From NCBI GenBank assembly GCA_035548375.1, contig DASZTG010000096.1:58933-122932 (forward strand): a stretch of 64,000 bases of DNA, given 5' to 3'. The stretch comes from JACQAP01 sp035548375 (GTDB lineage Bacteria; Pseudomonadota; Gammaproteobacteria; Burkholderiales; JACQAP01). Position numbers and translations under genes: made by a program. This document shows, in pieces, positions 48,291-56,146 of the stretch; positions within the stretch are counted from its first letter, which is position 1, and each line of letters begins with the position of its first letter. The notes under the pieces were generated by a model. It saw nothing but the letters and a program-made list of their open reading frames with translations, did not search any database and was not told where the DNA came from.

Positions 48291-49618
48291 GCGGTGACAC
48301 CCGCGGTCAGCGGGTGGGTCGCCGAGACGCGCCGCGTGTCGGGAAAAACAAACGCGAAGGTGCTGCCGCTGCCCGGCGTGCTCTGGATGTCCAGCCGCGC
48401 GTTGTGGCGGCTCAGCACGTGCTTGACGATGGCAAGACCCAGGCCGGTGCCGCCTGTCTCGCGCGAGCGGCTGCGATCGACGCGGTAAAAGCGCTCGGTC
48501 AACCGGTCGATGTGCTGGGGCTCGATGCCGATGCCGGTGTCCCGAACCGAAAAGGTCAGCTGGCCGTCGCGCTCGCCCCAGCGCAACTCGATTTCACCGT
48601 GCTCGGGCGTGTAGCGAACCGCGTTGCTGATGAGGTTGCCGAACGCGCTGCGCAATTCCTCGGTGCTGCCCTTCAACCATTGCGTGCTCTCGAGCGTCAT
48701 GCGGATGCGATGCCGGCCGGCCGACAAGACCTGCGCGTCCTGATACAAGGCGCGCAGCATTTCCGGCACGTTCACATCTTCTTCGCGCAAAGGATTCTGC
48801 GTGCTTTCCAGGCGAGACAGGGTGAGCAGGTCCTCCACGAGCCGCGTCATGCGGCTCGTCTGCTGGCGCATGAGTTCTATCGCGCGCTTCGTCATGGCCG
48901 GATCGGGTGTATCCATGTCCTCGAGGGTCTCGAGGAAGCCGCCGACGACGGTCAGCGGCGTGCGCAGTTCATGCGAGACATTGGCGACGAAATCGCGCCG
49001 AGTCGTTTCGAGCCGCTCCCAGCGCGTGATGTCGCGTCCGAGCACGAGCTTGCGGCTGTCGCCATACGGAACCTGCTGGATCGCGAGCACCAGTTCGCCC
49101 GTTGGCCGCGACATCCGCAATACCAGCGGCTCGGCGGCAAGATCGGACGACACGTACTCGACGAAGTTCGGCTGGCGCACGATGTAGGTGATCTGCTGGC
49201 CGCGGTCGCGCTTGTCGTCGAGGCCGAGATAATCCTCCGCCTTCGGATTGCACCATTCGATGCGCCCGTTCTCGTCGAGGATCACGACCGCATCCGGCAA
49301 TGCCGCGCCCGCGAGCTGGAAGCGCGTGAGTGCGTCCTTCAATTGCGCCTCTGTGGTCTGCTGGCGCTTGAGCATGCGCAGCATGTGGGACGACAGGTAT
49401 TCCCACGCGCCCGAGCCGGTCGGCACGGTTTCGAGACGCGGATTTTGCAGCCAGCGGTACAGAAAGGACAGGTTGCGCAGGTGGTGAAACAGCAAACCCA
49501 GCAACATGAGGCTGAGGAACAACAATGCGTCCGTGGCACCGACCAGCGGCCATGACACGAGCGCGATGATGCCGATCACGACGACGGAGGAGAGGGGCCT
49601 GCCCCACAGGGATTTCAA
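48287..49618 (-). CDS. phoR: Phosphate-regulon sensor histidine kinase PhoR
   Basis: Inner-membrane sensor kinase that phosphorylates PhoB when phosphate is scarce. The 443-residue protein has two adjacent N-terminal transmembrane helices and no large periplasmic domain, as in PhoR. A PAS domain (about 95-200: GAALPDAVVILDENGRIEWC) precedes the H-box FVANVSHELRTPL (His216), followed by N-box NLISNAVRYTP, DTGIGIEPQHIDRLTERFYR and GGTGLGLAIVKHVLSRH. It is 72 bases downstream of phoB on the same strand. Confidence 0.96.
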   Translation of the reverse strand: MKSLWGRPLSSVVVIGIIALVSWPLVGATDALLFLSLMLLGLLFHHLRNLSFLYRWLQNPRLETVPTGSGAWEYLSSHMLRMLKRQQTTEAQLKDALTRFQLAGAALPDAVVILDENGRIEWCNPKAEDYLGLDDKRDRGQQITYIVRQPNFVEYVSSDLAAEPLVLRMSRPTGELVLAIQQVPYGDSRKLVLGRDITRWERLETTRRDFVANVSHELRTPLTVVGGFLETLEDMDTPDPAMTKRAIELMRQQTSRMTRLVEDLLTLSRLESTQNPLREEDVNVPEMLRALYQDAQVLSAGRHRIRMTLESTQWLKGSTEELRSAFGNLISNAVRYTPEHGEIELRWGERDGQLTFSVRDTGIGIEPQHIDRLTERFYRVDRSRSRETGGTGLGLAIVKHVLSRHNARLDIQSTPGSGSTFAFVFPDTRRVSATHPLTAGVTA

Positions 49619-49690
49619 GCGCTTCGTCCCGCGAATGGATCGGCGGAAATTATCGCAGAAATCCGCGACGCCCCGCCGATGGCCGGATGT

Positions 49691-50377
49691 TCAGTTTGCG
49701 GAGAAACGGTAGCCGGTACCGCGCACGGTTTGCACGAGGCCGTCGAGTTCGGTCGGCTCCAGCGCCTTGCGCAGGCGGCGGATGTGGACATCCACCGTGC
49801 GCTCCTCGACGAAGACATGGTCGCCCCACACCTGGTCGAGCAACTGCGTGCGCGAGTGCACGCGCTCGGCGTGCGTCATCAGGAAATGCAGAAGGCGAAA
49901 TTCGGTCGGCCCGAGGTCCACGGGTTCGCCATTGCCGGTGACGCGATGGCTCGCCGGGTCGAGCTTCAGCCCGCCGAGCTGAACCATGTCGTCCGTCATT
50001 TCCGGCGCGCGCCGGCGCAATACCGCCTTGATGCGCGCATTGAGTTCGCGCGGCGAGAACGGCTTGGTGATGTAGTCGTCGGCGCCGGTCTCGAGACCCT
50101 GCAATTTGTCCTGCTCGTCGGAACGGGCGGTCAGCATGATGATGGGGATCGCGCGCGTGCGCTTGTCCGCGCGCAGGCGCCGCGCGAATTCGATTCCCGA
50201 CAGGCCGGGCAGCATCCAGTCGAGCAGCACCAGGTCGGGCAGCGCATTGGCCACCAGGTTCGTGGCCTGCTCGGCATTGTCCGCGCGCAGCGGCTGGTGG
50301 CCGGCCTGCTTGAGGTTGTAGGCGATCAGCTCCTGGATCGCAGGCTCATCTTCGACGACGAGAATGGTTGCAGCCAT
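49691..50377 (-). CDS. phoB: Phosphate-regulon response regulator PhoB
   Basis: OmpR-family transcription factor binding Pho boxes. The 228-residue protein has a receiver domain with acidic pocket VVEDEPAIQ, phospho-acceptor Asp53 in LVLLDWMLPG, and LTARSDEQDKLQGLETGADD with ITKPFSP. The winged-helix domain is LGPTEFRLLHFLMTHAERVH and ERTVDVHIRRLRKAL. It is the first gene of a phoBR operon. A Pho box and -10 (50411-50444) are placed for autoactivation. Confidence 0.97.
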   Translation of the reverse strand: MAATILVVEDEPAIQELIAYNLKQAGHQPLRADNAEQATNLVANALPDLVLLDWMLPGLSGIEFARRLRADKRTRAIPIIMLTARSDEQDKLQGLETGADDYITKPFSPRELNARIKAVLRRRAPEMTDDMVQLGGLKLDPASHRVTGNGEPVDLGPTEFRLLHFLMTHAERVHSRTQLLDQVWGDHVFVEERTVDVHIRRLRKALEPTELDGLVQTVRGTGYRFSAN

Positions 50378-50410
50378 GTAGTTTTCCGCTCGTTCTTTTT
50401 CGCGTTTGCA

Positions 50411-50444
50411 ATACTATGAAGCAAATGTTACAAGCTCGTGACGG
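50411..50444 (-). promoter_or_regulatory. Pho box and -10 of the phoBR promoter
   Basis: On the minus strand CCGTCAC and TTGTAAC, two near-copies of the CTGTCAT half-site, are separated by four bases (50427-50444). Exactly ten bases further lies a -10-like TAGTAT (50411-50416). This half-site spacing and the distance to the -10 are those of PhoB-activated promoters, where the Pho box replaces the -35. Confidence 0.68.
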
Positions 50445-50509
50445 ACAAACGAGTCCCGCCGCCGGTCACGCTATGATGGCGCTTCGCCTTCATTTCACCA
50501 GGATCCGCC

Positions 50510-50938
50510 GTGGCAGGACTTCAACCCGGAACGCCCCGTCCCACCGAGATCACCCTGCATCGGAAGTCGCGCGCCCTCGAGATCGGCTTCGACGACGGCA
50601 AGACATTCCGGCTCTCCTGCGAGTACCTGCGCGTCTATTCGCCGTCCGCGGAAGTGCGCGGCCACGGGCCGGGCCAGGAGGTGCTGCAGGCCGGGAAAAA
50701 AGACGTGGAGATCACCGCGGTGGAACCGGTCGGCAACTACGCGGTGAAGCTGGTGTTCAGCGACGGCCACGACACCGGCCTCTATTCCTGGGACTATCTC
50801 TACGAGCTCGGGGAAAACGAGAGCCGCATGTGGCAACACTATGTCGAGAAGCTCGCGGTGGCCGGCCTGTATCGCGATGCCGCGGGCAAGCCGGAAGCCG
50901 CCGCGAACAATGGCAAGGCGGGCTGGAAGAAAATCTGA
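50510..50938 (+). CDS. DUF971-domain protein
   Basis: A 142-residue protein made essentially of the DUF971 domain, also found at the N-terminus of gamma-butyrobetaine hydroxylases. Typical stretches are FRLSCEYLRVYSPSAEVRGH, ITAVEPVGNYAVKLVFSDGH and GLYSWDYLYELG. It starts at GTG 50510 after an AGGA site, and is only 16 bases upstream of ubiE, so it belongs to the ubiquinone operon. The free-standing domain has been suggested to take part in Fe-S or metal handling, but I see no catalytic motif. Confidence 0.87.
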   Translation: MAGLQPGTPRPTEITLHRKSRALEIGFDDGKTFRLSCEYLRVYSPSAEVRGHGPGQEVLQAGKKDVEITAVEPVGNYAVKLVFSDGHDTGLYSWDYLYELGENESRMWQHYVEKLAVAGLYRDAAGKPEAAANNGKAGWKKI

Positions 50939-50954
50939 ACGCAATGTGGCTGCC

Positions 50955-51695
50955 ATGAATCCGGACAAGACGACAGATTTCGGTTTCGAGAAAATTCCCG
51001 AGGGCGAGAAAGCCGGCAGGGTGGACGGCGTCTTCAGCTCGGTCGCCGCGCGCTACGACCTCATGAACGACCTGATGTCGGGCGGATTGCACCGGTTGTG
51101 GAAGCGCTTCGCCGTCGAGCTGAGCGGCGTGCGCAAAGGCGGCCGGATCCTCGACGTCGCCGGCGGAACCGGAGATATCGCATCGCTGTTCGCCTCGCGC
51201 GTCGGGCCGCAAGGCGAAGTGTGGCTGACGGACATCAATGCGGCGATGCTGGGACGCGGACGCGACCGGCTGCTCGACGAAGGCCGCATCGTGCCCGCGG
51301 TCAGGTGCGACGCGGAGCGCCTGCCGCTGCCCGCGAATTATTTCGATTGCGCGATCGTGGGCTTCGGCCTGCGCAACATGACCCACAAGGAAAAGGCACT
51401 GGCGGAAATGCATCGCGTGGTTCGCGCCGGCGGGCGCGTCCTCGTTCTGGAATTCTCGCGGGTGTGGAAGCCCCTGCGTCCGGCCTACGACGCGTATTCC
51501 TTCAAGCTCCTGCCCGCGCTCGGCAAGCTGGTGACCGGCGACGCGGACAGCTATCGCTACCTGGTCGAATCGATTCGCAAGCATCCGGACCAGGAGGACC
51601 TCAGGCGACTCATGGAAGAGGCAGGCTGCCAGCGCGTCGAATATTTCAATCTCGCGGCCGGTGTCGTGGCGCTGCACGTCGGCCATAAATTCTGA
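50955..51695 (+). CDS. ubiE: Ubiquinone/menaquinone biosynthesis C-methyltransferase UbiE
   Basis: SAM-dependent methyltransferase acting on the benzoquinol ring. The true start is ATG 50955 (MNPDKTTDFGFEKIP), giving 246 residues; an upstream in-frame ATG lies inside the DUF971 gene. Motifs include VFSSVAARYDLMNDLMSGGL, the SAM site ILDVAGGTGDIASL, CDAERLPLPANYFD and IVGFGLRNMTHKEKALAEM, all diagnostic for UbiE. ubiJ follows after five bases. Confidence 0.97.
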   Translation: MNPDKTTDFGFEKIPEGEKAGRVDGVFSSVAARYDLMNDLMSGGLHRLWKRFAVELSGVRKGGRILDVAGGTGDIASLFASRVGPQGEVWLTDINAAMLGRGRDRLLDEGRIVPAVRCDAERLPLPANYFDCAIVGFGLRNMTHKEKALAEMHRVVRAGGRVLVLEFSRVWKPLRPAYDAYSFKLLPALGKLVTGDADSYRYLVESIRKHPDQEDLRRLMEEAGCQRVEYFNLAAGVVALHVGHKF

Positions 51696-51700
51696 ATCGC

Positions 51701-52282
51701 ATGCTTTCCGCCGCCTTCTGCACCTTCGTCAATCACCTGCTGGCTTCGGCAGCCTGGGCGCGCAGTGAGTTGCGCGAACACGCTGCAAAGGCTGCGGTGT
51801 TCGAACTGTTTCCCGCGCGGGTGGCGGTTACCGTGAATGGCGAGGGCATGCTGGAACCGGCCGCACCGGATGCGCAGCCGGCCACTCTGATTCGCGTGAC
51901 GCTCGCCACCTTGCCGCAACTCCTCGCGGAAGGCGAAAACGCCTGGCGCAAGGCGCAGGTCGAAGGCGACACCGGTTTCGCGGCGTCGATCTCGCGCGTT
52001 GCCGCAAACTTGCGCTGGGACGTGGAAGAAGACCTGAGCAAGGTCTTCGGCGACATCGCCGCACACCGCATGGCCGAAGCCGGCCGTTCGGCGGCGGCGT
52101 GGCCGAAGCAGGCGGCGAGCGGCCTGGCGGCAAACGTCGCGGAATACCTGAGCGAGGAAAAGCATGTACTGGTCACGCCGCTGCAGGCATCGGAATTCGT
52201 GCGCGAGGTCGACGAGTTGCGCGATGCCGTGGAGCGGCTCGACAAGCGCCTCGAGCGCCTGCGCCAGCAAGCGCGCCGCTGA
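51701..52282 (+). CDS. ubiJ: Ubiquinone biosynthesis accessory factor UbiJ (SCP2-like)
   Basis: Lipid-binding accessory protein thought to present ubiquinone precursors to the Ubi complex. The 193-residue protein has an SCP2-like N-terminal half (FELFPARVAVTVNGEGMLEP, LIRVTLATLPQLLAEGENAW), then WDVEEDLSKVFGDIAAHRMA. It ends in a C-terminal coiled coil (ELRDAVERLDKRLERLRQQ). Its position between ubiE and ubiB is the conserved one. Confidence 0.92.
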   Translation: MLSAAFCTFVNHLLASAAWARSELREHAAKAAVFELFPARVAVTVNGEGMLEPAAPDAQPATLIRVTLATLPQLLAEGENAWRKAQVEGDTGFAASISRVAANLRWDVEEDLSKVFGDIAAHRMAEAGRSAAAWPKQAASGLAANVAEYLSEEKHVLVTPLQASEFVREVDELRDAVERLDKRLERLRQQARR

Positions 52283-52297
52283 CCCGGTCGACACCGA

Positions 52298-53821
52298 ATG
52301 CACCTGCTGCGGCTGCTGAAGATCCTGCGCGTGTCGTTTCGCTACGGGCTCGACGAGTTTTTCCTCGGGCACGAGCGCGTGCGCGCGCTGCATCCGTTGC
52401 TGAAAACCCTGCTGTTCTGGCGCAAGCTCGATCGCCCGCGTGGCGAACGCCTGCGCCTCGCGCTCGAAGCGCTCGGCCCGATCTTCGTGAAGTTCGGCCA
52501 GGTCCTGTCGACCCGGCGCGATCTCGTGCCTCTCGACATCGCCGACGAGCTTGCGAAGCTCCAGGACAGGGTGCCGCCTTTCCCGGTCGATATCGTCTAT
52601 CGCACCCTCGAGCGGACCTATCGCCTGCCGGTGGCGCAAGTGTTCGAGCAATTCGATCCGGTGGCGATCGCCAGCGCCTCCGTGGCGCAGGTCCATTTCG
52701 CCGTCCTGCCCGGCGGCCGCGAAGTCGCGGTGAAGGTGCTCCGGCCGGGGATTGCGCCGGTCATCGTGGAGGACGTCGCCCTGCTCAATGCCGCCGCCGG
52801 CATCATGGAAAAGCTCTGGGCGGACGGACGCCGGCTCAAGCCGAGGGAAGTGGTCGCGGAATTCGAACGCCACCTCAAGGACGAGCTCGACCTGCTGCGC
52901 GAAGCGGCAAATGCCAGCCAGCTGCGCCGCAATTTCGACCAGTCGCCATTGCTCGTCGTGCCGGAAATCTTCTGGGACTACTGCGGCAACGAGGTCATGG
53001 TCATGGAGCGCATGACCGGCACGCCGATCAGCCAGGTCGCGAAATTGCGCGACCAGGGCATCGACATCCCGAAGCTCGCGCGCGCCGGCGTCGAGATCTT
53101 CTTCACGCAGGTGTTCCGCGACGGCTTCTTCCACGCCGACATGCACCCGGGAAACATCCTCGTCGCCGCCGACGGGCGCTACATCGCGCTGGACTTCGGC
53201 ATCATGGGCACGCTGAGCGAGATCGACAAGAACTACCTCGCGCAGAACTTCCTGGCGTTCTTCCAGCGCGACTACCGGCGCGTGGCGCAGATCCACCTTG
53301 AGTCCGGATGGATTCCGGCGGATACGCGCATCGGCGAATTCGAGACCGCGATCCGCGCCGTCTGCGAACCGATCTTCGACAAGCCGCTGAAGGAGATTTC
53401 CTTCGGCAAGGTCCTGCTGAGATTGTTCCAGACCTCGCGCCGCTTCAACATCGAGATCCAGCCGCAGCTCGTGCTGCTGCAAAAGACGCTCCTCAATATA
53501 GAGGGACTGGGCCGGGACCTCGATCCCGACCTCGATCTCTGGGCCACCGCGAAGCCCTATCTCGAGCGCTGGATGTCGGAGCAGGTGGGTTGGCGTGGCG
53601 TGCTGCGCAATCTGCGCAAGGAAACGCCGCAATGGGCCACGCTGCTGCCGCAGCTTCCGCGCCTGCTGCATCGTGCGCTCTCGGAACGTTCCGACCCGAT
53701 CCAGCAGGCGGCGCTCATGGCGCTCGTCAAAAGGCAGCGCCGCCATGACCGGCTGCTGGGATGGGTGCTTGCAGCCCTGCTGCTGAACTTGCTGGTACTC
53801 GCATCGCGCTGGTTCGCCTGA
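52298..53821 (+). CDS. ubiB: Ubiquinone biosynthesis regulatory kinase-like protein UbiB
   Basis: ABC1/ADCK-family atypical kinase-like ATPase needed for aerobic ubiquinone synthesis. The 507-residue protein has the KxGQ region GPIFVKFGQVLSTRRDLVP, an Ala-rich loop ASASVAQVHFAVLPGGREVA, the catalytic-type HADMHPGNILV and metal-binding LDFGIMGTLSEID. Two C-terminal transmembrane helices (LLGWVLAALLLNLLVLASRW for the last) anchor it. It closes the DUF971-ubiE-ubiJ-ubiB operon. Confidence 0.96.
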   Translation: MHLLRLLKILRVSFRYGLDEFFLGHERVRALHPLLKTLLFWRKLDRPRGERLRLALEALGPIFVKFGQVLSTRRDLVPLDIADELAKLQDRVPPFPVDIVYRTLERTYRLPVAQVFEQFDPVAIASASVAQVHFAVLPGGREVAVKVLRPGIAPVIVEDVALLNAAAGIMEKLWADGRRLKPREVVAEFERHLKDELDLLREAANASQLRRNFDQSPLLVVPEIFWDYCGNEVMVMERMTGTPISQVAKLRDQGIDIPKLARAGVEIFFTQVFRDGFFHADMHPGNILVAADGRYIALDFGIMGTLSEIDKNYLAQNFLAFFQRDYRRVAQIHLESGWIPADTRIGEFETAIRAVCEPIFDKPLKEISFGKVLLRLFQTSRRFNIEIQPQLVLLQKTLLNIEGLGRDLDPDLDLWATAKPYLERWMSEQVGWRGVLRNLRKETPQWATLLPQLPRLLHRALSERSDPIQQAALMALVKRQRRHDRLLGWVLAALLLNLLVLASRWFA

Positions 53822-53863
53822 TCCGGCCGTAGTACACGTCCCGGTCACGGCCGGGACATGCCC

Positions 53864-53897
53864 GTTTCATCTCTCTGTCACATTCGACCGCCAGAAT
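53864..53897 (+). promoter_or_regulatory. Pho box and -10 of the porin promoter
   Basis: GTTTCAT and CTGTCAC, separated by four bases (53864-53881), match the 18-base Pho box consensus at 14 positions by my count. Ten bases downstream is CAGAAT (53892-53897), four of six -10 bases. The layout copies that of phoB in this window and leaves a leader of about 55 bases before the porin ATG. Confidence 0.68.
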
Positions 53898-53957
53898 CCG
53901 CTCCCATCACGCATCGGATCGCCGATGCCATTGGATTTTCATCAGGGAGAGTCACGA

Positions 53958-55424
53958 ATGGAAGGTACGGGGAAAACGTTCAAGCGCCTGGTCCTGGCGG
54001 CTGGAGTTGCGGCCATCGGAGCGGTGTCCGCTCCCGCATCCGCCGACATGGAAACGCTGCTCGACAAGCTGCACGAGAAAGGCGTGCTGAGCGACGAGGA
54101 TTACCAGCAGATGCGCACCGAGGCGCGCGCAGAGAGGCGCAGCCAGGCGCTGAAGGATGCCAAGGAAGAAGAGAAGAAGCAGCAGCCCGCACCCGACAGC
54201 ACGCGCTTTCGCATGGCGGAGGCCATGAAAAGCGTCGAGCTCTATGGCGACATCAGGCTGCGCTATGAAGACCGCATCGCGACCTCCCCGTCGGACGTGA
54301 ACTATGATCGCCAGCGCTGGCGCTACGCCTTGCGCATCGGCGTGCGCGGCGACCTGACCAGCGACTTTTTCTACGGCCTGCGGCTCGACACCAACACCTA
54401 CGGCCGTTCCGCCTGGGTGACTTTCGCGGACGACAATGCGAACCAGGGCGGCAAGACTTCTCAGGCGAACAAGACCAACGACGTCGTCTCGGTCGGCCTG
54501 GTCTACCTCGGATGGAAGCCGACGAACTGGCTGCAGATCGTGGGTGGCCGCCAGCCCAACCCGATGTTCACCACGCCGATGGTCTGGGACCCGGACATCT
54601 CGCCCGAAGGGTTGTCCGAAAAGCTGAACTTCAACCTGACCGACAACTTCAGCCTGTTCGGCACCGGCGGCCAGTTCATCTACCAGGCCTTCGTCAGCCC
54701 GTCGACGCGCGACAGCGACCTGAGCGTCGGACGCCAGAACCTGATGCTCTATACCTTCGAGGCCGGTGCCAACTACAAGCTCAGCGAACTGAGTGCGGTG
54801 CGCGGCGCGGTGAACTACTACCGTTATGCGGGAGGCCAGGGCACTGCGGACTACCGCTCCACTTTCACGGGTACCGGCACGGGCTACGCCGGCAACATCG
54901 GCGTCAACGACCTCGAGATCATCGAGGTGCCGATCGAGTTCCGCTTTCCGGTCGGCAGCCTGTCCACTGCCGTGTACGGCAATTTCGCCAAGAACCTGCA
55001 AGGCTCCGATCGCGCGGCCCGCGCGGGCTTCTCCAGTTACGGCGGCCAGGACAAGGCCTACCAGCTTGGCCTCTCGCTCGGCAGCCAGGGCATCCCGCAA
55101 GGCGCGGCGGCGGGCGCGACATACGGCAGCTCGGCGAAGAAGGGCACCTGGGAAACTCGCGTGTACTACCAGCGAATCGACCAGTTCGCGCTCGACCCGA
55201 ACATGATCGATTCCGACTTCTTCGAGCGCACGAACATGGAAGGCTGGTTCGCGGCGCTGGCCTACAGTCCCGCGGATGCCATCATCACGACGCTGCGCTA
55301 CGGCAACGCGAAACGCGCGAACGATAACCTCGGTACCGGCGGTTTCAACGACGATTCATCGGGCGCGAACGCCTCCATCGACAAGTACAAACTGCTGCAG
55401 CTGGACGTCACCTTGCGATTCTAG
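53958..55424 (+). CDS. Outer-membrane porin, probably phosphate-starvation regulated
   Basis: A 488-residue putative porin. A signal peptide (LVLAAGVAAIGAVSAPASA) is followed by a short helical N-terminal segment (METLLDKLHEKGVLSDEDYQ) and a Lys/Glu-rich coiled coil, as in trimeric porins with an N-terminal periplasmic extension. A barrel of alternating strands (SVELYGDIRLRYEDRI, RYALRIGVRGDLTSDFFYG) ends in ...LQLDVTLRF with the terminal Phe needed for BAM recognition. The start at 53958 follows AGGGAG. An upstream Pho box suggests uptake of phosphate or other anions; the ion selectivity cannot be read directly. Confidence 0.85.
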   Translation: MEGTGKTFKRLVLAAGVAAIGAVSAPASADMETLLDKLHEKGVLSDEDYQQMRTEARAERRSQALKDAKEEEKKQQPAPDSTRFRMAEAMKSVELYGDIRLRYEDRIATSPSDVNYDRQRWRYALRIGVRGDLTSDFFYGLRLDTNTYGRSAWVTFADDNANQGGKTSQANKTNDVVSVGLVYLGWKPTNWLQIVGGRQPNPMFTTPMVWDPDISPEGLSEKLNFNLTDNFSLFGTGGQFIYQAFVSPSTRDSDLSVGRQNLMLYTFEAGANYKLSELSAVRGAVNYYRYAGGQGTADYRSTFTGTGTGYAGNIGVNDLEIIEVPIEFRFPVGSLSTAVYGNFAKNLQGSDRAARAGFSSYGGQDKAYQLGLSLGSQGIPQGAAAGATYGSSAKKGTWETRVYYQRIDQFALDPNMIDSDFFERTNMEGWFAALAYSPADAIITTLRYGNAKRANDNLGTGGFNDDSSGANASIDKYKLLQLDVTLRF

Positions 55425-55441
55425 AGGCGGCGCATCGGCGA

Positions 55442-55471
55442 CAAAAAAGCCAGGCGTAAGCCTGGCTTTTC
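55442..55471. terminator. Bidirectional terminator between porin and lipoprotein
   Basis: An 8-bp stem AGCCAGGC with GTAA loop (55448-55467) is flanked by A6 on the left and T4 on the right, so it can end both the rightward porin transcript and the leftward lipoprotein transcript. Confidence 0.88.
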
Positions 55472-55493
55472 ATTTGTCGATGGCTTGCGCGGG

Positions 55494-55874
55494 TCAGGGC
55501 GGATTGCCGTAAGCGTCATACGACATCTCGCGCTTTACGATCGCGAGGTGGCGCGCCGAGATTTCCTGCTCGCGAGCATCGATCAGCGCCTGCGCCTCGT
55601 TGAGCGGCATCTTGCCCTGCTCGACCGAAGACATGAGCTTCACGGAGTAGGCATAGAAGCCGTTCATGTTGGGATCTTCGCCGAACAGTTCGCGATACTT
55701 CGACCAGAGGTCAACTTGCGCCTGTACCGGCGTGATCTTTCCCGCATCGCGCTGCGCGATTATGTCGGACTGAAATTTCTCGAACGCCGCATTCGTCGAC
55801 CGTTGCGGACCGCCCGCGCATGCGCTCAATGACACGAACGCGAGCAGGACGGCGAGTCTCAAGCTGGTTTTCAT
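55494..55874 (-). CDS. Hypothetical lipoprotein
   Basis: A 126-residue predicted lipoprotein: MKTSLRLAVLLAFVSLSAC ends in a lipobox Cys. The mature part is helical and charged (FEKFQSDIIAQRDAGKITPV, DLWSKYRELFGEDPNMNGFY, LNEAQALIDAREQEISARH) without cysteines. I recognise no family. ATG 55874 has a good ribosome-binding site (AGGGTGG); a GTG two codons upstream is less likely. It shares a terminator with the porin. The 272-base region upstream is strikingly AT-rich and has a Pho-box-like site at 56018. Confidence 0.72.
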   Translation of the reverse strand: MKTSLRLAVLLAFVSLSACAGGPQRSTNAAFEKFQSDIIAQRDAGKITPVQAQVDLWSKYRELFGEDPNMNGFYAYSVKLMSSVEQGKMPLNEAQALIDAREQEISARHLAIVKREMSYDAYGNPP

Positions 55875-56017
55875 TTCCACCCTTTCATGACCTAAGTGGT
55901 CGATTCGTTGAGCCTTTCGCGGGACCGACTAACCGCCAGAGGGGCCGGCTGCGCGCATCGCCGCGATCGATTAATCAAGCTGCAACCCGACCGTAATGAA
56001 ACCGCAAGCCGTTTGCC

Positions 56018-56035
56018 ATGAATTTTTTATGACAA
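56018..56035 (-). promoter_or_regulatory. Possible Pho box upstream of the lipoprotein gene
   Basis: Minus-strand TTGTCAT, four A, then AATTCAT matches the Pho box consensus at 14 of 18 positions, helped by its A-rich spacer. No good -10 lies ten bases downstream, and the gene starts 144 bases away. In this AT-rich segment (about 56015-56090) the match could be partly compositional. Confidence 0.35.
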
Positions 56036-56146
56036 AAACTTCAAATAAATCAATTATTTCCATTCGACATTTATATTTCAGGCCGACACATTGCAGCCAC
56101 CCGCCATTATGACAGCGGCGCGTTGCCAGGCGTGCACAGGGAAGAC

